This document shows positions 53,382 through 62,001 of a stretch of DNA of 64,000 nt, piece by piece (position 1 is the stretch's first letter; each line of letters starts with the position of its first letter). The DNA is from Pseudohaliea rubra DSM 19751 (GTDB taxonomy: Bacteria; Pseudomonadota; Gammaproteobacteria; Pseudomonadales; Halieaceae). The stretch covers positions 124,001 through 188,000 of the forward strand of contig NZ_KN234745.1 of the NCBI RefSeq assembly GCF_000764025.1, in the 5' to 3' direction. The position numbers and the translations under genes were made by a program. The notes beneath the pieces are model-generated. The model saw only the letters and a program-made list of their open reading frames with translations. It searched no databases and was not told the DNA's origin.

Positions 53382-54311
53382 TCAGAGTTTGCCTTCCAGC
53401 TCCGGCAAGGCCTCAAAGAGGTCCGCCACCAGGCCGTAGTCGGCGACCTGGAAGATCGGTGCGTCCTCGTCCTTGTTGATGGCGACGATGACCTTCGAGT
53501 CCTTCATGCCTGCCAGGTGCTGGATGGCACCGGAAATGCCCACAGCAACGTAGAGGTCAGGCGCCACGATCTTGCCGGTCTGGCCAACCTGCATATCGTT
53601 CGGCACAAAGCCAGCATCCACAGCCGCCCGGGATGCGCCAATGGCCGCCCCGAGCTTGTCGGCGATACCGTCGAGAAGCTTGAAGTTATCGCCGTTCTGC
53701 ATGCCCCGGCCACCGGAGATAACCACCGGTGCCGCGGTCAGTTCCGGGCGATCAGACTGGGCCAGTTCCTCACCGACGAAGCTGGAGAGCCCGGCATCGT
53801 GCACCGCGTCCACAACCTCGATGGCGGCAGAGCCCCCCTCGGCCGCGACCGGATCGAAGGCCGTTGCCCGCACCGTGATCACCTTCTTGGCGTCGGCCGT
53901 CTGCACCGTGGCGATAACGTTGCCGGCATAGATCGGCCGCTTGAAGGTGTCCGCAGCCTCGACGGCAATGACATCGGAGATCTGCGCGACGTCCAGCAGC
54001 GCTGCCACGCGCGGCATGATGTTCTTGCCACTGGTCGTGGCGGCGGCAACAACGTTGTCGTAGCCGGCGGCAAGCTCGGCAATCAGGAGGCTGGTGTTCT
54101 CGGCAAGCGCATGCTCGTAGACGGCGTTATCGGCGACCAGAACCTTGCCGACGCCCGGCACCTTGGCGGCGGCTTCGCCTGCAGCACCGCAGCCGTTGCC
54201 GGCCACCAGCACGTCAATGTCGGCGCCAAGTGCCTGGGCGGCCGCGACGGCATTCAGGGTGGCCGGGTTGAGGGTCGCGTTGTCGTGTTCGGCTACTACC
54301 AGGGTTCCCAT
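53382..54311 (-). CDS. etfA: Electron transfer flavoprotein alpha subunit
   Basis: A 309-residue subunit that binds FAD and passes electrons from acyl-CoA and other dehydrogenases to ETF:quinone oxidoreductase. The FAD domain is clear: [49 protein letters not shown] (in part), [20 protein letters not shown] and [18 protein letters not shown]. The ATG overlaps the etfB stop by one base (TGATG). Confidence 0.97.
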   Translation of the reverse strand: MGTLVVAEHDNATLNPATLNAVAAAQALGADIDVLVAGNGCGAAGEAAAKVPGVGKVLVADNAVYEHALAENTSLLIAELAAGYDNVVAAATTSGKNIMPRVAALLDVAQISDVIAVEAADTFKRPIYAGNVIATVQTADAKKVITVRATAFDPVAAEGGSAAIEVVDAVHDAGLSSFVGEELAQSDRPELTAAPVVISGGRGMQNGDNFKLLDGIADKLGAAIGASRAAVDAGFVPNDMQVGQTGKIVAPDLYVAVGISGAIQHLAGMKDSKVIVAINKDEDAPIFQVADYGLVADLFEALPELEGKL

Positions 54312-55060
54312 CAGATCACCTTCGCTTCGTTCTTCAGTTTGTCCACGAGCTCGTCGACGCTTTCAACCTTGATCCCGGCCTGGCGCTCCGCCGGCGGCTC
54401 GACCTTCACCAGCGTCAGGTGCTTTGTCACCTCCACGCCGAGGTCTGCAGGGGTATAGACGTCCAGTTGCTTCTTCTTGGCCTTCATGATGTTCGGGAGC
54501 GACGCATAGCGGGGCTCGTTCAGGCGCAGATCCGTAGTGACAATGGCCGGGAGCGTGAGGCTCACCGTCTGCAGGCCACCGTCAACCTCCCGGGTCACCT
54601 GCACCCGGTCACCGTCAACCTTGACCACGGAAGCAAAGGTACCCTGGGGCATGCCGGCAAGAGCGCCCAGCATCTGTCCAGTCTGATTGTTGTCGCCATC
54701 GATCGATTGTTTGCCCAGGATGACGAGCTGCGGCTCTTCCTTCTCAACCACTCCCTTGAGGAGCTTGGCGACAACCAGCGGCTCCACGGCGCCTTCGGTC
54801 TCGACCTGGATACCCCGGTCGGCGCCGAGAGCCAGAGCCGTGCGGATCTGTTCCTGGCAGGCCTTGTCGCCGATCGAGACGGCAATGACCTCGGTCGCAA
54901 CACCGGCTTCCTTGAGGCGCACGGCTTCCTCGACCGCGATTTCGCAGAACGGGTTAATAGACATCTTGACGTTATTGAGGTCGACGTCGGATCCGTCGGC
55001 CTTGGCGCGGACCTTGACGTTATAGTCGACCACGCGCTTCACAGCGACCAAAACCTTCAT
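54311..55060 (-). CDS. etfB: Electron transfer flavoprotein beta subunit
   Basis: A 249-residue subunit beginning [18 protein letters not shown], the conserved N-terminus; an upstream in-frame ATG is rejected. Family segments include [37 protein letters not shown] and [20 protein letters not shown]. It pairs with EtfA and holds AMP. The 227-base gap upstream, shared with the divergent sulfotransferase gene, has TTGACC on the minus strand at about 55188-55193, a possible -35 without a good -10. Confidence 0.97.
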   Translation of the reverse strand: MKVLVAVKRVVDYNVKVRAKADGSDVDLNNVKMSINPFCEIAVEEAVRLKEAGVATEVIAVSIGDKACQEQIRTALALGADRGIQVETEGAVEPLVVAKLLKGVVEKEEPQLVILGKQSIDGDNNQTGQMLGALAGMPQGTFASVVKVDGDRVQVTREVDGGLQTVSLTLPAIVTTDLRLNEPRYASLPNIMKAKKKQLDVYTPADLGVEVTKHLTLVKVEPPAERQAGIKVESVDELVDKLKNEAKVI

Positions 55061-55287
55061 GAAAACTCCAGTGTCGTGTGGTTGAAAGGGGGTGGGATCA
55101 CACAGCGAACTGTCACAGCGGGACCCGGGCTGCGCCCCGGGGGGCGGAATCGGCGACACATGTTGCCGAGTTTGTGCGGGGGGGTCAATAGGAGTGTCCC
55201 GCCCGGCGGTGGCGCAAAGCGGCGGTTCGCCCGTGCCGGCGTTACCTGTAGACTAGGTGCCTTTTTCGGGCCACGGGGCGGGAAACC

Positions 55288-56424
55288 ATGCTGCAGAGCT
55301 TTCTGGTCGCCATGGCCATTTACGGTCGCTGCTACCTGCGCAGTGTTCTGCCGGGGCGGCATCCGGCGGCGCCCCTCGGCCCGCGAAGGCTCCTGTTCCT
55401 GCTTCTCTTCCCGCTCTTCCTCCTCCTGCAGCTACTGCACTGGCTGGCTCTGGCGCTGGACGAGCTGTTGTTTCCGGACTATCGCCAGCAAGCCCTTCAG
55501 CGCCCGGTCTTCATCGCAGGCATCCCGCGCAGCGGCACCACCTATCTGCACCGGCTACTCGCCAGCGGAGAGGGCTTCACCACCGTGCGCACCTGGGAGG
55601 CGCTGCTCGCCCCTGCGATCTGCCAGCGCCGGGCTCTGCGGGCCCTCGCCCGCCTGGACCGGCGGCTGGGCGCCCCTCTCGCGCGGGCCCTGGACTGGCT
55701 CATTGCCCGGGGCAGTGGCGACTTTGCCAGCGTCCACGCCGTCGGGCTCCAGGACGCGGAGGAAGACTACCTCTGCCTGCTGCCGGTGGCCGGTTGCTTT
55801 CTGCTGCTCATGGCGTTTCCCTTCGACCGGAACCTCGAGCAGCTGGGCACCCTGTCGACCCTGCCCGCACGCCGACGCCGTGCGTTGATGGCCTTCTACC
55901 ACCGCATCCTGCAGCGCCACTGCTACTGCCACCCGGGCGAGCGTTTCCTGTCGAAAAACGCGGCCTTCGCCAGCTGGCTCCCCTACCTCGCCGAACGCTA
56001 TCCGGACGCGATGTTTGTTCTTTGTGTACGCCAGCCGAGCACGGCGCTGGCCTCGCAGCTCAGCGCCCTGCGCCCGGCCCGCCGCCTCTTCGGCACGGAT
56101 CCGGATGGCACCCGGACCACAGCGCGTTTCCGGCGCCTCTACGGCGCTTTTCTGGACGATCTGGTGGCCTTTGCCGCCGCTGCCCCCGGGCGCGTAAAAA
56201 TCCTGGCGCAGCGCGACCTGCGCGCCGCACCGGCGCCGGTGGCCGCCGCCCTCGCCGACTGGCTTGGAGCACGCAGCGGAGCGCTCCCACCCGCTGAGGC
56301 GCCCGGAGGCCATCGCTACAGCCTGGCCGCCTTCCGCCTGTCGGCGGAAAGCGTGGACCGGGAGCTGGGCGCTGCCTACAGCGCTCTCCTGGCCAGCCCG
56401 GCGCGTCTGGCGATCGCGCCGTGA
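55288..56424 (+). CDS. Sulfotransferase-family protein, membrane-anchored
   Basis: A 378-residue protein. An N-terminal hydrophobic helix (LLFLLLFPLFLLLQLLHWLALAL) comes before the PAPS-binding P-loop PVFIAGIPRSGTTYLHRLL. A second cofactor contact is in MFVLCVRQPSTALASQLSAL. This places it with the large sulfotransferase group that modifies carbohydrates and lipids with sulfate from PAPS. It leads a four-gene run whose members overlap by 4, 4 and 10 bases. TAGACT at about 55249 may be its -10. The acceptor is unknown; the neighbouring genes point to a glycolipid. Confidence 0.82.
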   Translation: MLQSFLVAMAIYGRCYLRSVLPGRHPAAPLGPRRLLFLLLFPLFLLLQLLHWLALALDELLFPDYRQQALQRPVFIAGIPRSGTTYLHRLLASGEGFTTVRTWEALLAPAICQRRALRALARLDRRLGAPLARALDWLIARGSGDFASVHAVGLQDAEEDYLCLLPVAGCFLLLMAFPFDRNLEQLGTLSTLPARRRRALMAFYHRILQRHCYCHPGERFLSKNAAFASWLPYLAERYPDAMFVLCVRQPSTALASQLSALRPARRLFGTDPDGTRTTARFRRLYGAFLDDLVAFAAAAPGRVKILAQRDLRAAPAPVAAALADWLGARSGALPPAEAPGGHRYSLAAFRLSAESVDRELGAAYSALLASPARLAIAP

Positions 56425-57560
56425 GCATGCAGAGGACCACTGCCGGAGGCGATCTGCCCGGCCGTCCCCTGCGGGTAGCCTTTTTCTCCGACGCTCTGCC
56501 AGAGCGCAACGGCACGGGCGCCTATTATCACGATCTGCTTCCTCAGCTCGGCCCGCACCTGGCGGGGCTGGTCATGTTCCAGCCCAGCGCTCAGCCGCCG
56601 GGGCCGCTCCTGTCAATCCCCATGCCCGGGGACCCGAGCCAGCGCCTCGAGGCGCCGCCGCTGCGACGTACCAACCGGGCCCTGAAAGCACTGAGGCCGG
56701 ACGTAGTCGTTGTGGTCACGCCCGGTCTCTACGGCCTTCTCGGCTGCTGGTACGCACGGCGGCGGGGCCTGCCGCTGGTTGCCGCCTTCCACACAGACTT
56801 CGAGCGCCTCGCCCGCCTGTACTGGCCGCCCTTGGCGCGCTGGCTGGTCAACGTCGTCGTCGGTACTGCCAACCGTCTGATCTGCCGCCGCGCCAGGCTG
56901 GTCCTGATCAACAACACTGGACTCACGGAAGCCGTACGCGGCTATGGCGCCGGCCACGTTCAGGTCGTCGGTACCCCGCTGCCCCGGGTGTTCCTCGAAC
57001 AGCCGGGCCGGCCCATAGCCGGGCGCCTGTCCCGGGTCTGCTTTGCCGGCCGCCTGGCGCCGGAAAAAAATGTCGAGCTCGTGATCGATGCGGCCCGGGT
57101 ACTGCCCGACGTGGAGTTCGTCATCGGCGGCGAGGGCCCGCTGCGCGAAGCCCTCGAGCAGCGGGCAGCGGGGCTCGCCAATGTGCGCTTCACCGGCTGG
57201 CTCGACCGTCCGGCACTTATCGACCTCATCGACAGTGCGAGCCTGCTGCTGCTTCCATCGCGCTTCGAGACCTTCGGCTCTATCGCCCTCGAGGCCATGG
57301 CCCGGGGCCGCCCGGCGCTGGTCTCGACGGCGGCGGGGATCCACGACTGGCCCTTGTTGCGCCCCGGGCTTATACCTTTTGCGCCGGGCGACAGCCTTGC
57401 AGAGTGCCTGCATTCGCTTCAGGCTTATGGCCCGGGGCGCTGGGAAAGGATTGAGCGCCAGTGCAGGACCTCCGCGGTGATCCTTAACAACGCCACCATC
57501 GATGAGTGGCAGGGTCTCCTCCGCACAGTGGTCGCTGACAACGGCAGGGAGACGCGATGA
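56421..57560 (+). CDS. GT4-type glycosyltransferase, lipid-glycosylating type
   Basis: A 379-residue GT-B enzyme starting at GTG in a GTGA overlap with the sulfotransferase stop (an ATG follows two codons later). The N-terminal FFSDALPERNGTGAYYHDLL and the AAFHTDFERLARLYWP segment resemble the MgtA/SqdX lipid glycosyltransferases. The C-terminal nucleotide-sugar site has CFAGRLAPEKNVELVIDAA and the E-x7-E motif in FETFGSIALEAMARGRPAL. It likely adds a sugar to a membrane lipid at the cytoplasmic face. Confidence 0.87.
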   Translation: MSMQRTTAGGDLPGRPLRVAFFSDALPERNGTGAYYHDLLPQLGPHLAGLVMFQPSAQPPGPLLSIPMPGDPSQRLEAPPLRRTNRALKALRPDVVVVVTPGLYGLLGCWYARRRGLPLVAAFHTDFERLARLYWPPLARWLVNVVVGTANRLICRRARLVLINNTGLTEAVRGYGAGHVQVVGTPLPRVFLEQPGRPIAGRLSRVCFAGRLAPEKNVELVIDAARVLPDVEFVIGGEGPLREALEQRAAGLANVRFTGWLDRPALIDLIDSASLLLLPSRFETFGSIALEAMARGRPALVSTAAGIHDWPLLRPGLIPFAPGDSLAECLHSLQAYGPGRWERIERQCRTSAVILNNATIDEWQGLLRTVVADNGRETR

Positions 57561-58291
57561 AACCAACGGCCCTCGTATCCGTTCACGACGTGATGCCGGA
57601 CACTCTGCCGGCGGTGCAGGGCTGCCTCGCCCTCCTCGCCCAGTTCGGCATCAGCCGCACGGCGCTGCTGGTTGTTCCCGGCGCCGGCTGGAACGACACC
57701 GGCGTGGCGGTGCTGCGGGAGCTGGCGGGCGCCGGCCACGAGCTCGTGGCCCACGGCTGGACCCACCACACGGTGCCGCGCACCGCTTATCACCGCACGC
57801 ACGCGGCACTGCTGTCGAGGAATGTGGCCGAGCACCTGGCCCTCGACCGCGGCGGTGCCATTGCCCTTACGTACCGCTCCCGGGACTGGTTTCTAGAGCG
57901 CGATCTGCCCGCGCCACACACCTATATTCCACCAGCCTGGGCCCTGGGGCGGCTGCGGGGTAGCGCCCGGGAGGAGCAACCCTTCGCCGTTCTCGAGTCC
58001 CTCCGCGGGGTGCACCTGCGCGACGCAGCGGGAACTTTCCGCTTTGTATCCCTGCCCCTGGCTGGTTTCGAGGCGGATACGAGGCTGCGCGCCGAGTTTC
58101 TAGGCAAGTGGAACCGACTGCAGCTGCGCCAGGCGCGGCGTCGTGGCCGTCCCTTGCGCATTGCCGTGCATCCGAGAGATCCCGAGCTGTTGCTGGGCCA
58201 GCAGCTGCGGGCCGTACTGGGCCTTGGCTGGACACCGCTTACCTACGCCGCTCTGTGCCCGGTGCAGGGTGCTGTCGCGCTGTGCGCCTGA
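57557..58291 (+). CDS. Polysaccharide-deacetylase-fold (DUF2334-like) protein
   Basis: A 244-residue protein. The carbohydrate esterase 4-like metal triad is visible as His-Asp in LVSVHDVMPDT and His-x3-His in ELVAHGWTHHTVPR. There is no signal peptide, so it should act in the cytoplasm, as for enzymes that deacetylate sugar lipids or nucleotide sugars. It shares an ATGA overlap with the glycosyltransferase and overlaps the aminotransferase start by 10 bases. Together with the GT it suggests an N-deacetylated amino-sugar product. Confidence 0.78.
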   Translation: MKPTALVSVHDVMPDTLPAVQGCLALLAQFGISRTALLVVPGAGWNDTGVAVLRELAGAGHELVAHGWTHHTVPRTAYHRTHAALLSRNVAEHLALDRGGAIALTYRSRDWFLERDLPAPHTYIPPAWALGRLRGSAREEQPFAVLESLRGVHLRDAAGTFRFVSLPLAGFEADTRLRAEFLGKWNRLQLRQARRRGRPLRIAVHPRDPELLLGQQLRAVLGLGWTPLTYAALCPVQGAVALCA

Positions 58292-59544
58292 GCCGCTTCG
58301 GCGAGAAGTTCGCGGGACGCTCCGGGGTCGTGGACCTTATGAGCGACCTCGGCGAGGCGCTGCGCGCCGATCCGGAGCTGGTATTCATGGGCGGCGGCAA
58401 CCCCGCACGCGTTCCGGCAGCGGAAGAGACTTTCCGCAAGACCCTCGAGGCGCTGCTCGCCGAGCCCGGGGAGTGGCAGCGCCTGGTCGGGGCCTATCAG
58501 TCGCCCCAGGGTAACCCGTCCTTTCGTGAGGCTCTCGCCCGCTACCTCCGCGACCGTTACGGCTGGGAGGTGGGGGCGGAGCACATTGCTGTCTCCAATG
58601 GCAGCCAGTCGGCCTACTTTATCCTTTACAACCTCTTCGCCGGCGCCATGCCCGACGGCAGCCAGCGACGCATCCACCTGCCGCTGGTCCCGGAGTACAT
58701 CGGCTATGCTGATGCGGGCCTTTCAGCTGATTTTTTCTCCGCCACAGCGCCGGCCATTGAGCTGCTGCCAGACCGGCAATTCCGCTACCACGTGGCCTTT
58801 GACCAGTTGGTCATCGACGACGGCGTTGGGGCGCTGTGCGTTTCCCGACCCACCAATCCCACGGGCAACGTGCTCGGGGCTGCCGAGCTCGAGCGCCTCG
58901 GTACCCTGGCGCGCTCAGCGGACATCCCGCTGATCGTCGACGGCGCCTATGGCGACCCCTTCCCGGCGATCACGTTTACCGAAGCCGCACCCGCCTGGGA
59001 CGAGCAAACGATACTTACCCTGAGCCTGTCCAAGCTCGGACTCCCCGGGGCACGCACCGGCATCGTGATCGCCGCCGAGCCCATCGTCCGCGCCTTCGCA
59101 AGCGCCAGCACCATCATCAGCCTGGCCGCCGGCAACCTCGGGCCGGTGCTGGCGACGCGTATGCTCGAAGACGGCACCATGGACCGGGTCAGCGGCGAGC
59201 TGCTGCGTCCCTTCTACCGGGCGCGCTGCGAGGAGACCCTTGCCGGATTGCACCGGGAGCTTGAGGGCCTGCCCTGGCGCGTGCACCGGCCCGATGGTGC
59301 CTTTTTTCTCTGGCTCTGGTTCGACGACCTCCCGGTGCCTTCGCAGGAACTCTACCGGCGCCTCAAGGCGCGCGGGCTCCTGGCCATCCCGGGAGAACGG
59401 TTTTTCATCAGCCTCGATCCGGCCTGGGCTCACGCGCGCCAGTGCCTGCGCCTGTCCTACGCCCAGGACCCGGCAGTTGTCGCCCGCGGCCTGCGCCTCC
59501 TCGGGGAGGAACTGCGCGCTCTCTATGGTGCCGGGCTGAACTAG
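58282..59544 (+). CDS. avtA: Valine-pyruvate aminotransferase AvtA
   Basis: A 420-residue fold-type I PLP enzyme. The start is a GTG giving MRLSRFGEKFAGRSG, which aligns with the E. coli AvtA N-terminus (417 residues). Key parts: MGGGNPARVPAAEETF, SQSAYFILYNLFAG, SRPTNPTGNVL, IVDGAYGDPFPAI and the PLP-lysine motif LTLSLSKLGLPGARTGIV. AvtA exchanges alanine and 2-ketoisovalerate amino groups. Its position at the end of the sulfotransferase-GT-deacetylase run, with a 10-base overlap, is unusual for a housekeeping enzyme. Confidence 0.93.
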   Translation: MRLSRFGEKFAGRSGVVDLMSDLGEALRADPELVFMGGGNPARVPAAEETFRKTLEALLAEPGEWQRLVGAYQSPQGNPSFREALARYLRDRYGWEVGAEHIAVSNGSQSAYFILYNLFAGAMPDGSQRRIHLPLVPEYIGYADAGLSADFFSATAPAIELLPDRQFRYHVAFDQLVIDDGVGALCVSRPTNPTGNVLGAAELERLGTLARSADIPLIVDGAYGDPFPAITFTEAAPAWDEQTILTLSLSKLGLPGARTGIVIAAEPIVRAFASASTIISLAAGNLGPVLATRMLEDGTMDRVSGELLRPFYRARCEETLAGLHRELEGLPWRVHRPDGAFFLWLWFDDLPVPSQELYRRLKARGLLAIPGERFFISLDPAWAHARQCLRLSYAQDPAVVARGLRLLGEELRALYGAGLN

Positions 59545-59564
59545 TTTTTGGCTCCCAGCCCGCT

Positions 59565-59570
59565 TATAAT
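59565..59570 (+). promoter_or_regulatory. -10 element of the ETF-QO gene
   Basis: A perfect TATAAT 50 bases upstream of the ETF-QO ATG, in the 76-base gap after avtA. No strong -35 lies at 16-18 bases, so an activator or extended element may be needed. Confidence 0.5.
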
Positions 59571-59620
59571 CCCTTTGCTTTTCAATCTCTTATCCCCACT
59601 CCCGGAAGGACGCAGCGAAC

Positions 59621-61291
59621 ATGCAGGAGACAGCCGTGGAACGCGAGTCAATGGAATTCGATGTGGTTATCGTGGGCGCCGGGCCGGCCGGCCTCTCCGC
59701 CGCCTGCCGCATCATGCAGCTCGCCCAGGCCCATGAGCACGAACTCACGGTCTGCGTGGTGGAGAAGGGCTCGGAGGTCGGTGCACATATCCTGTCCGGT
59801 GCTGTGCTCGAGCCCCGCGCCCTCGCCGAGCTTTTCCCGGACTGGCAGGACATGGATGCCCCGATCCAGACGCAGGTGACGGAAGACAACTTCTTCTTTT
59901 ACACCAGCGCTAAGGGCGCCGTGAAGTTGCCGAACTTTCTCATTCCAAAGCCCACGCACAACGAAGGCAATTACATCGTCTCCATGGGCAATGTCTGCCG
60001 CTGGCTCGCGCAACAGGCGGAAAATCTTGGCGTTGAAGTCTACCCGGGCTTTGCCGCCGCTGAGGTTCTCTACCACGAAGACGGCCGTGTGAAAGGCATC
60101 GCTACCGGCGACATGGGCATCAGCGCCAGCGGCGAACAGAAAGACAGCTACATGCCGGGCATGGAACTCCACGCCCGCTATACGCTGTTCTGCGAGGGCT
60201 GCCGCGGTCACCTTGGCAAGCAGCTCATGGAGCGCTTCAACCTCGCCGCCGATCGCGACCCTCAGCACTATGGCATCGGCATCAAGGAGATCTGGGAAAT
60301 CCCTGCAGACCAGCATCGGGAAGGCCTTGTGGTTCACGGCCTTGGCTGGCCGCTCAAGGAAAGCGGCACCTCCGGCGGCGCGTTCATGTACCACGCCGAG
60401 AACAATCAGGTGTACCTGGGATTCATTACCGATCTGAATTACAGCAATCCGCACGTCTCGCCCTACGACGAGTTCCAGCGCTGGAAGCATCACCCGGAGA
60501 CGCTCAAGTATCTCGAAGGCGGCTCACGGCTCAGCTACGGCGCGCGAGCCATTGCCAAGGGCGGCCTCAATTCCCTGCCGCGCATGCAGTTTCCCGGCGG
60601 CCTGCTCCTGGGCTGTGACGCGGGGACCCTCAATGCCGTCAAGATCAAGGGTAATCACACGGCTATGAAGAGTGGACTGATCGCCGCCGAGGCGGTGGTC
60701 GAGGGCCTGCTTCAGGGCGACGACGCGCCCGCAGAGCTGAGCGGGTTCGAAACGAAACTCAAGGAATCCTGGCTCTACGACGAGCTTTACCGGACGCGGA
60801 ACTTCTCCGGTTTCATGCACAAGTTCGGCTTCATGGTCGGCTCGGGCATGGTCTGGCTTGACCAGAACATCTTCGGCGGCAAGCTGCCCTTCACGCTGAA
60901 CGACAGCAAGCCGGACCACGCCACCATGAAACCGGCGGACCAGTGTCCGAAGATCGACTACCCGAAGCCGGACAACGTTATCAGCTTCGACAAGCTCTCC
61001 TCGGTGTTCCTCTCCAACACCAATCACGAAGAAGACCAGCCCTGTCATCTGACGCTGAAGGACCCTGAGATCCCCATCGGGACAAACCTGCCGCTCTACC
61101 ATGAGCCCGCCCAGCGCTACTGCCCGGCCGGTGTTTACGAGGTGGTGGAAGAGGCGAACGGCGATAAGCGCTTCCAGATAAACGCGCAGAACTGCGTGCA
61201 CTGCAAGACCTGCGATATCAAGGATCCCTCGCAGAATATCGTCTGGGTCACACCGGAAGGTTTCGGCGGCCCCAACTACCCGAATATGTAG
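59621..61291 (+). CDS. etfD: Electron transfer flavoprotein:ubiquinone oxidoreductase
   Basis: A 556-residue inner-membrane enzyme taking electrons from EtfAB to quinone. The FAD motif is FDVVIVGAGPAGLSAACRI; GNYIVSMGNVCRWLAQQAE and GGLLLGCDAGTLNAVKIKG are family-typical. The C-terminal 4Fe-4S domain shows CPAGVYEV and the cysteine triad NCVHCKTCDIKDPSQNI, ending GGPNYPNM. It is 4.2 kb from etfBA, separated by the sulfotransferase operon. Confidence 0.97.
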   Translation: MQETAVERESMEFDVVIVGAGPAGLSAACRIMQLAQAHEHELTVCVVEKGSEVGAHILSGAVLEPRALAELFPDWQDMDAPIQTQVTEDNFFFYTSAKGAVKLPNFLIPKPTHNEGNYIVSMGNVCRWLAQQAENLGVEVYPGFAAAEVLYHEDGRVKGIATGDMGISASGEQKDSYMPGMELHARYTLFCEGCRGHLGKQLMERFNLAADRDPQHYGIGIKEIWEIPADQHREGLVVHGLGWPLKESGTSGGAFMYHAENNQVYLGFITDLNYSNPHVSPYDEFQRWKHHPETLKYLEGGSRLSYGARAIAKGGLNSLPRMQFPGGLLLGCDAGTLNAVKIKGNHTAMKSGLIAAEAVVEGLLQGDDAPAELSGFETKLKESWLYDELYRTRNFSGFMHKFGFMVGSGMVWLDQNIFGGKLPFTLNDSKPDHATMKPADQCPKIDYPKPDNVISFDKLSSVFLSNTNHEEDQPCHLTLKDPEIPIGTNLPLYHEPAQRYCPAGVYEVVEEANGDKRFQINAQNCVHCKTCDIKDPSQNIVWVTPEGFGGPNYPNM

Positions 61292-61318
61292 CGGCGGAGG
61301 CCACGCCCTGGCGGGGCT

Positions 61319-61855
61319 TCAGGCGAGGGGGAAACGCTGGCCTGCGCTGTAGATGACTGTTTCGCCGTCCTCATCGACCGCCAGGTTGACGAGGCGCGGC
61401 CAGGCCTTGCGGCTGAATAAAGCCGTCAAACCGTGCTCAAGGCTCACCACCGCCGCCCCCGCGGCAGCAGGCTCGGTGAACAGCGGGTGATCAGCGTCGA
61501 TGGCCACCTGGCGCCCCGTGTTGCAGGTGGCCAGCAGGGTTGCCTGGCCGGCCTCCATGACAGCCTCGACGTCTTCCACGACCAGCGGGTGCAGATCCAC
61601 GGCAATCCGCCACTTCTCTACCGGTGTCACCAGATAGTAAGCACCGTCGTTTTCCCGGCGCAGGATACTGGCAAACAGACGCACCAGCGCTTCCCGGCGG
61701 ATCGGTGTACCTTCGTGGAGCCAGCTGCCGTCTGCGAGAATGCGAATGTCGATGGTGCCGGAGAGTCGCGGGTTCCACTGCTCCAGGGGCGGCCCACCGA
61801 GCCCGCTGCGCGCCGCTTCAAGCTGGCGCTGCACGTTGTCGAGGCTGTCACTCAT
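61319..61855 (-). CDS. DUF1285 protein
   Basis: A 178-residue soluble protein from MSDSLDNVQ; GGAG stands 8 bases before this ATG, which decides it over an upstream in-frame ATG at 61906. The segments GTIDIRILADGSWLHEGTPI (20 residues) and LVTPVEKWRIAVD are the recognisable core of DUF1285, a proteobacterial family with no firm function. It converges on the ETF-QO gene with a 27-base gap. Confidence 0.85.
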   Translation of the reverse strand: MSDSLDNVQRQLEAARSGLGGPPLEQWNPRLSGTIDIRILADGSWLHEGTPIRREALVRLFASILRRENDGAYYLVTPVEKWRIAVDLHPLVVEDVEAVMEAGQATLLATCNTGRQVAIDADHPLFTEPAAAGAAVVSLEHGLTALFSRKAWPRLVNLAVDEDGETVIYSAGQRFPLA

Positions 61856-61983
61856 GCAGGGATCTCCACGATAGGGGCCGTCCCTTTCCGCCAGGTGATG
61901 TTGCATGCCTGCAGGCAGAATAGCTGCCGCAACCGGGTCTCCCGGCCGCGACGGTCTATGCTACGCGACGTGGCGACGGTGTA

Positions 61984-62001
61984 AGCGCCGCCAGGGGCGC
62001 T
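61984..62001 (-). terminator. Hairpin after ppiD
   Basis: AGCGCC and GGCGCT pair around a 6-base loop, beginning at the ppiD stop codon. Only two T residues follow on the minus strand, so termination efficiency is doubtful. Confidence 0.3.

Noticed and set aside
61292-61318. Bidirectional terminator between ETF-QO and DUF1285
   Set aside because: A GC-rich imperfect hairpin can be drawn but it has mismatches and no T-tract on either strand.
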